From contig CAKSPP010000014.1 in assembly GCA_934481505.1 (NCBI GenBank), forward strand, positions 1 to 15,372: a DNA stretch of 15,372 bases, read 5' to 3'. Below the pieces are notes generated by a model that saw only the letters and a program-made list of their open reading frames with translations, searched no databases and was not told where the DNA came from. Positions 5,841 to 13,368 of this stretch are shown in pieces (within the stretch, counting starts at the first letter, position 1; every line of letters starts with the position of its first letter). The position numbers were made by a program, and so were the translations under genes. This stretch comes from an uncultured Eubacteriales bacterium. GTDB taxonomy: Bacteria > Bacillota > Clostridia > Oscillospirales > UBA644.

Positions 5841-6850
5841 ACATACTCGGAATAGAATCTTCCTGCGACGAAACCGCGGCAGCGGTTGTAAAAGACGGAA
5901 GAGAAGTCCTTTCAAACCGCGTTTTATCGCAGATCGACATACATACTCTTTACGGCGGAGTTGTCCCCGAAATTGCCGCAAGAGCACATTGCGAAGCAAT
6001 CTCCCCTCTTGTCAAAGACACGCTTTCGGATATCGAAGGGATTGACAATATCGACGCGATAGCCGTGACATATGCACCGGGGCTTATCGGAGCGTTGCTT
6101 GTCGGCGTAAATTTCGCAAAAAGCCTTTCGGCGGCAACCGGAAAGCCGCTTATTCCCGTGCACCATATAAGAGGGCATGTCGCCGCAAACTATATAACTC
6201 ACCCCGACTTAAAACCGCCGTTCACGGCTCTTATCGTTTCGGGCGGACACAGCCATATCGTACATGTTGCGGACGAATGTTCATATAAAATTCTCGGAAG
6301 AACTCGTGACGACGCCGCGGGAGAAGCTTTTGACAAAACGGCAAGAATTCTCGGCCTCGGATATCCGGGAGGCGTAAAAGTCGAAAAGCTCGCGAAAAAC
6401 GGGGACAAAAACGCGATACACTTCCCGAGAGTAAATTTTGAAAACAGCCCCTTTGATTTTTCTTTCAGCGGAATAAAAACCTCTGTAATAAACTATGTTC
6501 ATCAGAAAGAACAGAAAAACGAAGAGTATTCAAGAGAAGATATTGCGGTGTCTTTTACGGAAGCGGTCTGCGATGTTCTTTCTTCAAAAGCGACCGACGC
6601 TGCGTGCCTTTTCGGAGAAAAGAAATTGGTTGTCGCAGGCGGCGTTTCTGCAAATTCTTTTTTACGCGAAAGACTTGAAAGAGACTGTAAAAAGCGGGAT
6701 ATTTCATTATATATCCCCGAACTCAAATATTGCGGAGACAACGCGGCAATGATCGCGGCTCAGGGCTATTTTGAATACAAAGCAGGAAAAGTTGCGGGTC
6801 CCGACCTCAACGCTTACGCGAATATGAGTATCGAAGAACCGACATTCTGA
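5837..6850 (+). CDS. tsaD: tRNA N6-adenosine threonylcarbamoyltransferase TsaD
   Basis: TsaD transfers the threonylcarbamoyl group to A37 of ANN-decoding tRNAs, working with TsaB and TsaE. The 337-residue protein has the ASKHA opening ILGIESSCDETAAAVV, the metal-binding histidines in VHHIRGH (H110 and H114), the nucleotide-binding segments VSGGHS, GEAFDK and AGGVSAN, and the C-terminal CGDNAAM with metal ligand D301. Length and all key residues match the family. It is the last gene of the polA-ywlE-rimI-tsaD run, and a strong terminator follows within 14 bases of its stop. TsaB and TsaE must be encoded elsewhere. Confidence 0.97.
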   Translation: MNILGIESSCDETAAAVVKDGREVLSNRVLSQIDIHTLYGGVVPEIAARAHCEAISPLVKDTLSDIEGIDNIDAIAVTYAPGLIGALLVGVNFAKSLSAATGKPLIPVHHIRGHVAANYITHPDLKPPFTALIVSGGHSHIVHVADECSYKILGRTRDDAAGEAFDKTARILGLGYPGGVKVEKLAKNGDKNAIHFPRVNFENSPFDFSFSGIKTSVINYVHQKEQKNEEYSREDIAVSFTEAVCDVLSSKATDAACLFGEKKLVVAGGVSANSFLRERLERDCKKRDISLYIPELKYCGDNAAMIAAQGYFEYKAGKVAGPDLNAYANMSIEEPTF

Positions 6851-6863
6851 ATATATCAAAGAA

Positions 6864-6898
6864 CCTGTGAAAACTAAGTTTTCACAGGCTCTTTTTTA
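6864..6898 (+). terminator. Intrinsic terminator after tsaD, between convergent genes
   Basis: Perfect 11-bp stem CCTGTGAAAAC (6864-6874) and GTTTTCACAGG (6878-6888) with a TAA loop, followed by CTCTTTTTT on the plus strand. On the minus strand the stem sits just after the glycosyltransferase stop but is followed only by TTCTTTG, so termination there is probably weaker. Confidence 0.9.
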
Positions 6899-8155
6899 TT
6901 TTTCGTTTTCGAAGATTTCTTCAAAATCGTTTTTTACCATTTCGGAAATAGCCTCCTCCGAATGATTTTTTATAAGCAGTTCCGCCGCTTTTTTCGAATA
7001 TTGAAGAATGGTTTCGGGATGATTTATAAGTTCTGTTATCTTTTCCGCAATTTCGTTTTTATCTCGAATACAGACAGCCCCGTCGTTAGCTTCAAGATAG
7101 TCAATTCCTGCCTGGCCTTCGGGGCCTACTGCGACAGTTGCACAGCCGCTCGAAAGACAGTCGACAATCTTCGTTGAAAAAGAAAGCCTTGTATAAGACA
7201 GATTCTTTTTGTCGAAAGCCTCGACATGCAACGCGATATCGGAATTTTTATATTCGCTCATAAGTTTTTCGTAACTTATCGCCGGGAATAAGAACGAATT
7301 CTCATTGTCGTTCAGCTTATTTCTGACTTTTTCGGGAAGCTCCGTCGACGAATAGATATGAAGCTGTGCTTTTATTCCGTCTTTATTGACATTTTCGAGA
7401 GCTTTTTTTATTTCCGCCAAAATCTTCCACCTGTTAAGATAAAGGCCTCCGCCGTAGATAAGCCGTATCGGGTTGTTTACCGTTGTTTTCTCGGCAGCAG
7501 GTTTTCCGCCCTTACAGAGAATTTTCATTTTGACATTGAAAATCGGCTCGTATTCGTCGATCTGATTTTGCGTCATCGTATATATCAGCCGGCTTTTCGC
7601 AAAAAGTTTTCTGATATATTTTCTTGTAATAAATCTGTTTATCCAGAAAGACGGAGAAAAAGATATCCGCTTGCAGGAATAGTTGTCGTCGGAAATATAG
7701 GATATTACGGGGCAGCCAGTAAGTTCCTGTGCATACAGGGCGATTTTTGAAGTATGGATATAGGAATAGCAGGGAGCGAAAATGATATCGGGGTGAAAAT
7801 CGAGAATAAAGTTTTTCAACGCCTCGCTCTTCCAATTTATAATCGACCACGCTGCTTCCCTTGCAAGAAGCAAAACTTCGCGAAAAATACCGGAACGAAG
7901 ACTTCTCCCGACCATTTCGGTGTCATTAGGGTCGGAAACAATATCCTGCGAATTTATAATTCTAAATTGTTTTTTGAGCATAAGCCTGTCGGAAAGCTGA
8001 AAATAACGAGAACATATCGAATTTTCGGGGAGCCCCGCACTGCAATATATCTGTGCGAAATTTGCGGTATCGAAATTCTTGAAGATATTTGACAGAACGT
8101 TTCCGCCGTTTGTTTTTTCCGTCCAGGTTTCCTGCGATATAACTAAAATATTCAT
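6896..8155 (-). CDS. Glycosyltransferase, GT-B fold (GT4-like)
   Basis: The 419-residue protein has the two-domain outline of a GT-B glycosyltransferase. The N-terminal half opens with MNILVISQETW and a glycine pair (NGGN) and contains DFHPDIIFAPCYSYIH. The C-terminal half starts near residue 230 with IRLIYGGGLYLNRW and ends in the donor-site segment SFSTKIVDCLSSGCATVAVG followed by GIDYLEANDGAVCI, which resembles the nucleotide-sugar site of GT4 enzymes. No signal peptide or membrane helix is evident, so it should act in the cytoplasm or at the inner membrane face. The start ATG overlaps the GT2 stop (ATGA) with AAAGG upstream, so the two are translationally coupled. Donor, acceptor and product are unknown; a cell-surface glycan or glycolipid is the natural guess. 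Confidence 0.85.
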   Translation of the reverse strand: MNILVISQETWTEKTNGGNVLSNIFKNFDTANFAQIYCSAGLPENSICSRYFQLSDRLMLKKQFRIINSQDIVSDPNDTEMVGRSLRSGIFREVLLLAREAAWSIINWKSEALKNFILDFHPDIIFAPCYSYIHTSKIALYAQELTGCPVISYISDDNYSCKRISFSPSFWINRFITRKYIRKLFAKSRLIYTMTQNQIDEYEPIFNVKMKILCKGGKPAAEKTTVNNPIRLIYGGGLYLNRWKILAEIKKALENVNKDGIKAQLHIYSSTELPEKVRNKLNDNENSFLFPAISYEKLMSEYKNSDIALHVEAFDKKNLSYTRLSFSTKIVDCLSSGCATVAVGPEGQAGIDYLEANDGAVCIRDKNEIAEKITELINHPETILQYSKKAAELLIKNHSEEAISEMVKNDFEEIFENEK

Positions 8156-9105
8156 ATAACCTTTCCCGTTATCCTAAGCATTCCGACAGTCGCCTTGAAT
8201 CCGAAAATTTTCGAGAACAAAGCAATAAGTTTCGAACGCGAGGTAACGGCATTGCTCATATATTTTTTGTATTTTTTAACGGTTCCTATCGGATATTCGC
8301 CTTTTTTAAGCATAGATACCGAAATAACGGCATTGCATACCTGCTCCGAAAGATAGGCTTTCAGCAGTTCTTTTTTCCCGCCGTTTGTCTTTTCGATATG
8401 AGAAACAACAGTATCGCAATGGTGAAGCATATCGTCGACATTCTTTTTTGTCACACTGTGGGTTATCGACGCTTCACGCTGCCTGTAAGCCGTCATTTCA
8501 AAGTCCGCAAAACAGACCTTATTTGCATAAATAAGCAGTCTTGTGAGCCACTCGATGTCTTCGGAAAAACGCCCCTCTTCGAAAGACAGGTCTTTTTCTT
8601 CAAAGGCATTTTTCCTTATTAAGCTGTTCCATGCACAGGATATAAGTTTTCTTTCTTTGATTTTCGGTTTAAGCGAACCGTCGGCTTCAAAAATTTCCGA
8701 TTGTATATTTTCGACGGAGATTTGAGTAAAAGTATATCCGTACACCTTTTTATATCCCCAGAAAAGCACGTCGCAATCGGAATTTTCAATCATTCCGACA
8801 GCTTTTTCAATACCGTTTTTGCAGAGCCAGAAATCGTCGGAATCAAGAAAAGCGACATAATCGCCCGAAGCAACGCTTATTCCCTTGTTTCTCGCCGCCG
8901 AAAGCCCTTTGTTTTCGGTATGAATAACGACAATTCGGCTGTCTTCTTTTGCGAGATTATCGCAGATAGTCCCCGAAGAGTCGGTCGAGCCGTCGTCGAT
9001 AAGAATTATTTCGATATCTGAATATGTCTGCAAAGCAACGCTTTTAACACATTCTTCCAAATACTTTTCGACGTTATAGACCGGAATAATAACGCTTATT
9101 TTCAT
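8152..9105 (-). CDS. Glycosyltransferase family 2 (GT-A fold)
   Basis: The 317-residue protein opens with the classic KISVIIPVYNVEKYLEEC, followed by ILIDDGSTDSSG (D37, D38 for nucleotide-sugar binding), NKGLSAARNKG and the metal-binding FLDSDDFW (DxD region at 88-91). SEDIEWLTRLL near residue 165 carries the expected catalytic-base ED pair. There are no obvious membrane helices. I start at the ATG at 9105, one base after the GH2 stop; a GTG 12 bases upstream would add four residues and overlap that gene. Substrates cannot be read from sequence. It is the middle gene of a GH2-GT2-GT4 operon, so it probably adds one sugar to a surface or storage glycan. Confidence 0.9.
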   Translation of the reverse strand: MKISVIIPVYNVEKYLEECVKSVALQTYSDIEIILIDDGSTDSSGTICDNLAKEDSRIVVIHTENKGLSAARNKGISVASGDYVAFLDSDDFWLCKNGIEKAVGMIENSDCDVLFWGYKKVYGYTFTQISVENIQSEIFEADGSLKPKIKERKLISCAWNSLIRKNAFEEKDLSFEEGRFSEDIEWLTRLLIYANKVCFADFEMTAYRQREASITHSVTKKNVDDMLHHCDTVVSHIEKTNGGKKELLKAYLSEQVCNAVISVSMLKKGEYPIGTVKKYKKYMSNAVTSRSKLIALFSKIFGFKATVGMLRITGKVI

Positions 9106-9106
9106 A

Positions 9107-10843
9107 TCACAAGCCACTTTCCGAGGATTTTTTGCCCTTTATTTTAAGCTGACGGGCAACGGTGCGGAATTTTTCGGGCGAAACCTTGACTACTTTTCTG
9201 TCGTAGGAAATAAGTCCGTTCGTTTCGTCCTCGACATCGGAAAGCTGAGTATAAATCGCTCCGCAAAGTCCGTTTTCGATATTCGGAATTATCTCTTCGA
9301 TATAGAGCCTCAAAATATCGTTTTCGAAAGCTTTTTTATTGTCGAAATACTTATAGCCGTAAGTTTTTTCGGTGTTGAAAGAATGTTCGAACGGTCTGAA
9401 ACTGTATCCGCCGAATTCGGTAAGAAGTATCGGTTTTTCGGCAGGCTTTTGCTTATATTGCTTAAAATAGCAATGAACGCTTTCGACATCGCTTTCTCCG
9501 CCCTTAAACCAGCCCGAAGCGGTGTCGATAAATCTTGTCGAATCGAGTTTTTTCAGTCCTTCGTAAACGTCCGACGACGAGAACTGTCCCCACCCCTCAT
9601 TGAAAATCGTCCACAGGCAGACGCAGGGGTGATTATAAAGTCTCGTTACGGTTTTGAACATCGAATGAAGGAATTCTTCACGACTTTTTTCGTTGCGGTG
9701 AAGATATTTATCGGGTAAATTTTTAATGCCGATCGTCGGGAGAACGGTATCACGCAGAAAAGAATATTTTCCGTTGTTTACCATATCCTGAAAAACTATC
9801 ATTCCGAGCCTGTCGCAGTCGTAATAGAACTTTTCGGGCTCAACCTTTATATGCTTGCGAAGAGTGTTGAAACCGAGGCTTTTTGCGAATTTGATATCTT
9901 TTTCATAGCCCTCGGGAGCCGCCGGGGTGAAAATTCCGTCCGAAAAATAGCCCTGATCCAAAAGTCCGTTGAAAAAGTACGGCTTTCCGTTGAGACAAAG
10001 CCTTTTAATTCCGTCGATTTCTTTTATTTCAAGAGTTCTGAACGCAAAATAAGATTCGACCAAGTCGCCGTCCGTTTCGACAAAAAAACGGTAAAGATAC
10101 GGATCTTCGGGCGACCAAAATCTCGGATTTTCAACTTTATATTCCGCCCTGCCGTCTTCTATAAAGAAACGGACTTTTTCTTCGGGAGTAAAGAGAATAA
10201 TTCTTCCGTGTTTGACGCCTTTTACCTTAAAATAAACAGTGTTGCCCTTTATTTCGGTTTTTATTGCCTTGACATATTTTTCGGGCGTGCTTTCGATCCA
10301 GACGGTCTGCCAGATACCCGAAACGGGCGTATACCACATTCCTCCCCTGCGGCGACGCTGTTTTCCGTAAGGAATAAGCCCCGACGAAAGGTCGTCAAAT
10401 GCTCTTATAACAACGGTATTTTCACCGTCCGAAACGCAGTCGGTAATGTCAAAAGAAAACGGATCGTATCCGCCCTTATGGCTGCCGAGATGTTTTCCGT
10501 TTATATTAACATCGGCATACTGATCGCAGGCACCGACATGAAAAATCACTCTGTCACGGCGAAACCCCGCAGGAAGAATAAAGGTTCTGCGATAAAAAAG
10601 ATATGAACTCTCCGGGATTGTCATATCAAGCCCAGAAAGCACCGATTCGGGAACAAAAGGAACAGTAATTTCAAGAGGAAAGCGGTGCGGAATATTTTCC
10701 GATTCCGAAACCGCAAATTCCCACTTTCCGTTCAGATTGAAAAAGGAATTTCTGAAAAGCATCGGACGCGGATATTCGTTCCAGATAGGGTCGGAAAGCT
10801 TTTCCCCGTCGGTTGTATAAAGTTTTACGAAATTGTCTTTCAT
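9107..10843 (-). CDS. Glycoside hydrolase family 2 protein (beta-galactosidase/beta-glucuronidase-like)
   Basis: The 578-residue protein has the GH2 domain order: a jelly-roll sugar-binding domain (about 10-190; FNLNGKWEFAVS, YLFYRRTF, ADVNINGKHLGSHKGGY), an immunoglobulin-like domain (about 190-280) and a TIM barrel to the end. The acid/base glutamate is E416 in WTIFNEGWG, and the nucleophile is E476 in LLTEFGGYS. There is no signal peptide, so a small imported or endogenous glycoside is the likely substrate. Exact specificity cannot be assigned; GH2 includes galactosidases, glucuronidases and mannosidases. The ATG has AAGG eight bases upstream. It is the first gene of an operon with two glycosyltransferases, which is less usual than pairing with a sugar transporter. 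Confidence 0.9.
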   Translation of the reverse strand: MKDNFVKLYTTDGEKLSDPIWNEYPRPMLFRNSFFNLNGKWEFAVSESENIPHRFPLEITVPFVPESVLSGLDMTIPESSYLFYRRTFILPAGFRRDRVIFHVGACDQYADVNINGKHLGSHKGGYDPFSFDITDCVSDGENTVVIRAFDDLSSGLIPYGKQRRRRGGMWYTPVSGIWQTVWIESTPEKYVKAIKTEIKGNTVYFKVKGVKHGRIILFTPEEKVRFFIEDGRAEYKVENPRFWSPEDPYLYRFFVETDGDLVESYFAFRTLEIKEIDGIKRLCLNGKPYFFNGLLDQGYFSDGIFTPAAPEGYEKDIKFAKSLGFNTLRKHIKVEPEKFYYDCDRLGMIVFQDMVNNGKYSFLRDTVLPTIGIKNLPDKYLHRNEKSREEFLHSMFKTVTRLYNHPCVCLWTIFNEGWGQFSSSDVYEGLKKLDSTRFIDTASGWFKGGESDVESVHCYFKQYKQKPAEKPILLTEFGGYSFRPFEHSFNTEKTYGYKYFDNKKAFENDILRLYIEEIIPNIENGLCGAIYTQLSDVEDETNGLISYDRKVVKVSPEKFRTVARQLKIKGKKSSESGL

Positions 10844-10875
10844 TTATATGACCTTCTTTTTATACCTATAATAAT

Positions 10876-10904
10876 ATTTTAACATAAAAGCCGACTTTTT
10901 TCAA
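10876..10904 (-). promoter_or_regulatory. Sigma-A type promoter of the GH2-GT2-GT4 operon
   Basis: On the minus strand TTGAAA (10904-10899) and TAAAAT (10881-10876) are separated by 17 bases, about 30 bases before the GH2 start codon. It is divergent from the reductase promoter, with about 60 bases between them. Confidence 0.7.
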
Positions 10905-10965
10905 CAACAGACCTCTAAAAAACAATACAGTCGACATATTTCACAAATTTTTCACAATCACCCCA

Positions 10966-10996
10966 TTGACTTGGAGCCAACTTCAAGTAGTATAAT
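10966..10996 (+). promoter_or_regulatory. MerR-family-type promoter/operator of the aldo/keto reductase operon (19-bp spacer)
   Basis: TTGACT (10966-10971) and a perfect TATAAT (10991-10996) are 19 bases apart, too long for normal sigma-A use. The spacer region holds a dyad, ACTTGGAG (10969-10976) and CTTCAAGT (10981-10988), with seven of eight positions paired and four bases between. A stretched spacer over a dyad is the hallmark of promoters activated by MerR-family regulators, and a CTTGGAG-type half-site is close to operators known for aldehyde-responsive AdhR/NmlR-like members. The regulator gene is not in the window. Confidence 0.8.
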
Positions 10997-11025
10997 TAAA
11001 GAAAAAGGTAAAAAGGAGAATATCT

Positions 11026-12150
11026 ATGGAAGCAAAAAAACTCGGATTCGGGCTTATGAGACTCCCGTTAAAAGATCCAAACGACGCAGGTTCAATCGAC
11101 ATTGAACAAGTAAAAAAGATGGTAGACACTTTCATAGAAAGGGGCTTTACTTATTTTGACACAGCGTGGATGTATTGCGGTTTCAAGAGCGAAAATGCGG
11201 CAAAAGCAGCCCTTGTCGACAGATATCCGCGTGACGCCTATACCCTCGCGACAAAACTGCATTGCGGATTTATAGAGACAAAAGAAGACAGAGACCGCGT
11301 CTTTGAAGAACAGAGAGAAAAGACGGGCGTCGAATATTTCGATTATTATCTTCTGCACGATATCGGAGTCGAGCATTACGAAAAATATAAAAGACTCGAC
11401 TGTTTCAATTGGATACGCGAGAAAAAAGAAAAAGGGCTTGTCAAAAATATCGGATTTTCGTTCCACGACCACGCCGATCTTCTTGAAAAAGTGCTTACCG
11501 AAAATCCGTTTTTCGATTTTGTTCAGTTGCAGATAAACTATCTTGACTGGGAAAGCGACGGAATTCAATCCCGCAAATGCTACGAAGTTGCTGAAAAGCA
11601 CGGAATGAAAGTCGTAGTAATGGAGCCCGTCAAGGGCGGAACCTTGGCAAATGTTCCGGAACCTGTCGAAAAACTTTTCAAAGATCACTCCCCCGAAATG
11701 TCAATTCCTTCGTGGGCGATAAGATTTGCGGCAGGTCTTAAAAATGTTTTCATGGTGCTTTCGGGAATGAGCAATATGGAGCAGCTTCTCGACAACACCG
11801 GATATATGCAGAATTTCAAGCCGCTTGACGACGAAGAAAACGCGATAATAAGAAAAGCGGTCGACATTATCAACTCAAATATCGCAATTCCCTGCACCGG
11901 ATGTTCATATTGCACGGACGGCTGCCCGATGCACATTGCAATTCCGAAATATTTTTCGCTTTATAACGCCGACAAACAGGAAATTGCAAGCAAAGGATGG
12001 ACACCGCAGGGCGAATATTACGATAATCTTACAAAGATATTCGGAAAAGCAAGCGACTGCTTAAAATGCGGACAGTGCGAAGAGGCTTGTCCTCAGCATC
12101 TGCCCATAATCAAATACCTTGAAGATGTTTCGGCATATTTCGGAAAGTGA
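11026..12150 (+). CDS. Aldo/keto reductase with C-terminal 4Fe-4S ferredoxin-like domain
   Basis: The 374-residue protein has an AKR TIM barrel at about residues 1-280 and a ferredoxin-like extension after it. The catalytic tetrad is recognisable: D45 and Y50 in YFDTAWMY, K77 in LATKLH and H111 in YLLHDIG. The extension has two cysteine clusters, C290/C293/C296/C300 (CTGCSYCTDGCP) and C345/C348/C351/C355 (CLKCGQCEEACP), typical of two 4Fe-4S clusters as in the COG1453 type. Such proteins are common in anaerobes and presumably use ferredoxin-like electron flow; the substrate is unknown. The ATG has AAGGAG seven bases upstream. The MerR-type promoter suggests induction by reactive aldehydes or electrophiles. 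The S-component gene starts nine bases after the stop. Confidence 0.95.
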   Translation: MEAKKLGFGLMRLPLKDPNDAGSIDIEQVKKMVDTFIERGFTYFDTAWMYCGFKSENAAKAALVDRYPRDAYTLATKLHCGFIETKEDRDRVFEEQREKTGVEYFDYYLLHDIGVEHYEKYKRLDCFNWIREKKEKGLVKNIGFSFHDHADLLEKVLTENPFFDFVQLQINYLDWESDGIQSRKCYEVAEKHGMKVVVMEPVKGGTLANVPEPVEKLFKDHSPEMSIPSWAIRFAAGLKNVFMVLSGMSNMEQLLDNTGYMQNFKPLDDEENAIIRKAVDIINSNIAIPCTGCSYCTDGCPMHIAIPKYFSLYNADKQEIASKGWTPQGEYYDNLTKIFGKASDCLKCGQCEEACPQHLPIIKYLEDVSAYFGK

Positions 12151-12159
12151 GGAAAGAAA

Positions 12160-12687
12160 ATGAATACAGCAATTTGGGAAAAATATTCGGTCAAAACCAA
12201 AACAATTATCACGGCAATCACGATAGCACTTGCGGTGGTTCTTCCGCAGATATTGCATCTTGCCGCAGGCAAAGCCCTCGGAGAAATATGGCTTCCGATG
12301 CACTTACCCGTTATTCTTGCGGGCTTTATCGCAGGACCCGTTGTAGGAGCCGTTGCAGGAGTTCTTTCTCCCGTTATAAGTTTTCTCATTTCGGGAATGC
12401 CCTCGGCTCTTCTCCTGCCGTTTATGGCTATTGAGCTTTTCAGTTACGGATTTTTCGCAGGACTTCTTTCAAAAACAAAAATCCCGACTGTTTTTCAGGT
12501 TTTGTCGGTTCAGGTTATCGGACGCCTTATAAGAGCTGCGGCAATTCTTATCGCGGTGTTTGGCTTCAATTATTCGCTTAACCCGATGATGATTCTCACC
12601 TCAATAAAAACAGGAATATGCGGAATTGTTTTGCAGCTTGTTTTAATTCCGCTTGCGGTCTATGCTGTTAAACGCAATGAAAAATGA
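12160..12687 (+). CDS. ECF transporter S component (substrate-binding membrane subunit), substrate unknown
   Basis: This 175-residue, highly hydrophobic protein has about five or six membrane helices and the sequence ALGEIWLPMHLPVILAGFIAGPVVGAVAG near residues 39-67, followed by GMPSALLLPFMAIELFSYGFFAGLL, which I recognise from S components of energy-coupling factor importers (ECF_trnsprt type). Such proteins bind a vitamin or similar micronutrient and share the EcfT/EcfA module encoded elsewhere; no ATPase or T component is adjacent. The start ATG follows AGGAAAG. It sits between the Fe-S reductase and the DUF1893 gene, which may hint at a substrate but does not identify one. No upstream vitamin riboswitch is visible. 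Confidence 0.85.
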   Translation: MNTAIWEKYSVKTKTIITAITIALAVVLPQILHLAAGKALGEIWLPMHLPVILAGFIAGPVVGAVAGVLSPVISFLISGMPSALLLPFMAIELFSYGFFAGLLSKTKIPTVFQVLSVQVIGRLIRAAAILIAVFGFNYSLNPMMILTSIKTGICGIVLQLVLIPLAVYAVKRNEK

Positions 12688-13114
12688 AACGGTAAAAGCA
12701 AAAGAAATCCTTGAAAACGGCAAACATTCCTGCGTTTTCGTTTCGAAAAAAGAAACCGCAATATCGGATGAACGCGGAGTAAAACCGCTTCTCGGACTTC
12801 TTTCCGATAAAAAGGATATGTCATCGTTTTCGGCAGCAGACAAAATAGTCGGGCGTGCGGCGGCGTTTTTATATGTTCTTCTCGGCGTAAAAGAAGTATA
12901 TGCCGAAGTTTTAAGCAAAAAAGCAAGACCCGTTTTCGACAGATACGGTATCACTGTTTTTTCGGGGACAGAAACGGAAGAAATTATAAACCGCGACAAA
13001 ACGGGAATTTGTCCGATGGAAAAAGCGGTCGAAAACACGGAGAATCCGGAAGAAGCACGCAGGAAAATAGAGGAAACTCTCGAAAAACTGATAAAAAACG
13101 CTGAAAACGGTTGA
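12677..13114 (+). CDS. DUF1893 family protein
   Basis: The 145-residue protein carries the features of DUF1893 (PF08973; Thermotoga TM1506 type): VFVSKKETAISDERGVKPLLGLL, ADKIVGRAAAFLYVLLGVKEVYAEVLSKKA and GICPMEKAVE. The fold is described as related to the cytidine-deaminase superfamily, but the function is not established; C and E in CPME are the only obvious reactive residues. I chose the ATG at 12677 (MKNETVKAKEIL), which overlaps the S-component end by 11 bases; an upstream in-frame ATG at 12665 is possible. Its final TGA lies inside the -35 box of the next promoter. It is the last gene of the MerR-type operon and probably acts in the cytoplasm. Confidence 0.88.
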   Translation: MKNETVKAKEILENGKHSCVFVSKKETAISDERGVKPLLGLLSDKKDMSSFSAADKIVGRAAAFLYVLLGVKEVYAEVLSKKARPVFDRYGITVFSGTETEEIINRDKTGICPMEKAVENTENPEEARRKIEETLEKLIKNAENG

Positions 13115-13139
13115 CATTCGACTTTTTTTCTGCTATAAT
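13111..13139 (+). promoter_or_regulatory. Consensus sigma-A promoter of the glycine riboswitch/symporter transcript
   Basis: A perfect TTGACA (13111-13116) and a perfect TATAAT (13134-13139) are separated by 17 bases. Transcription should start near 13146. The stop codon of the DUF1893 gene (13112-13114) is part of the -35 box. With a promoter this strong, control is expected to be exerted downstream by the riboswitch. Confidence 0.9.
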
Positions 13140-13194
13140 TATCAAGAATTGAATAATGACCTCGTTGAAACTTGCGGAATCAAAAGAAACCGCA

Positions 13195-13281
13195 GGCGGA
13201 GAGGCCTCTGGAGAATCCCCGTGCGGGTGCCGAAGGTGCAAGGTTTATAAAACCGAATCTCTCAGGCAAAAGGACAGAGCC
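13195..13281 (+). promoter_or_regulatory. Glycine riboswitch, single aptamer (gcvT type)
   Basis: The conserved glycine aptamer elements occur in order: GGAGAGG (13198-13204), CTGGAGAAT, GCCGAAGGTGCAA (13229-13241), a GGTTT/AAACC hairpin (13242-13254), and CTCTCAGGCAAAAGGACAGAG (13259-13279). A minimal P1 can form between GGC (13195-13197) and GCC (13279-13281). Only one aptamer is present; upstream there is just a hairpin CTTGCGG/CCGCAGG (13171-13177 and 13190-13196). GCCGA (13279-13283) can also pair with TCGGT (13297-13301), so P1 and a downstream hairpin compete. Next come an intrinsic terminator and the symporter gene, pointing to transcription attenuation. Direction of control is not readable with certainty; some glycine riboswitches before this transporter family act as OFF switches. 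Confidence 0.95.
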
Positions 13282-13314
13282 GAAATTTTTTAGCTATCGG
13301 TGCGGATTTTTCAG

Positions 13315-13343
13315 AGCGGCAGGTTTTATACCCGCCGCTTTTT
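13315..13343 (+). terminator. Intrinsic terminator in the glycine riboswitch leader
   Basis: AGCGGC (13315-13320) pairs with GCCGCT (13334-13339), extended by GGT/ACC (13322-13324 and 13330-13332) across an A-C mismatch, with a five-base loop and a T run after the stem. It lies between the aptamer and the symporter ribosome binding site, so it is the likely expression platform. No other terminator is visible after the DUF1893 gene, so it may also end the reductase operon. Confidence 0.85.
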
Positions 13344-13368
13344 CTTATTCTAAATCAGGAGGAAAAAA

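Noticed and set aside
9851..10606. A 251-codon plus-strand open frame opposite the GH2 gene
   Set aside because: Antisense shadow of a well-supported GH2 enzyme; no ribosome binding site or recognisable domain.
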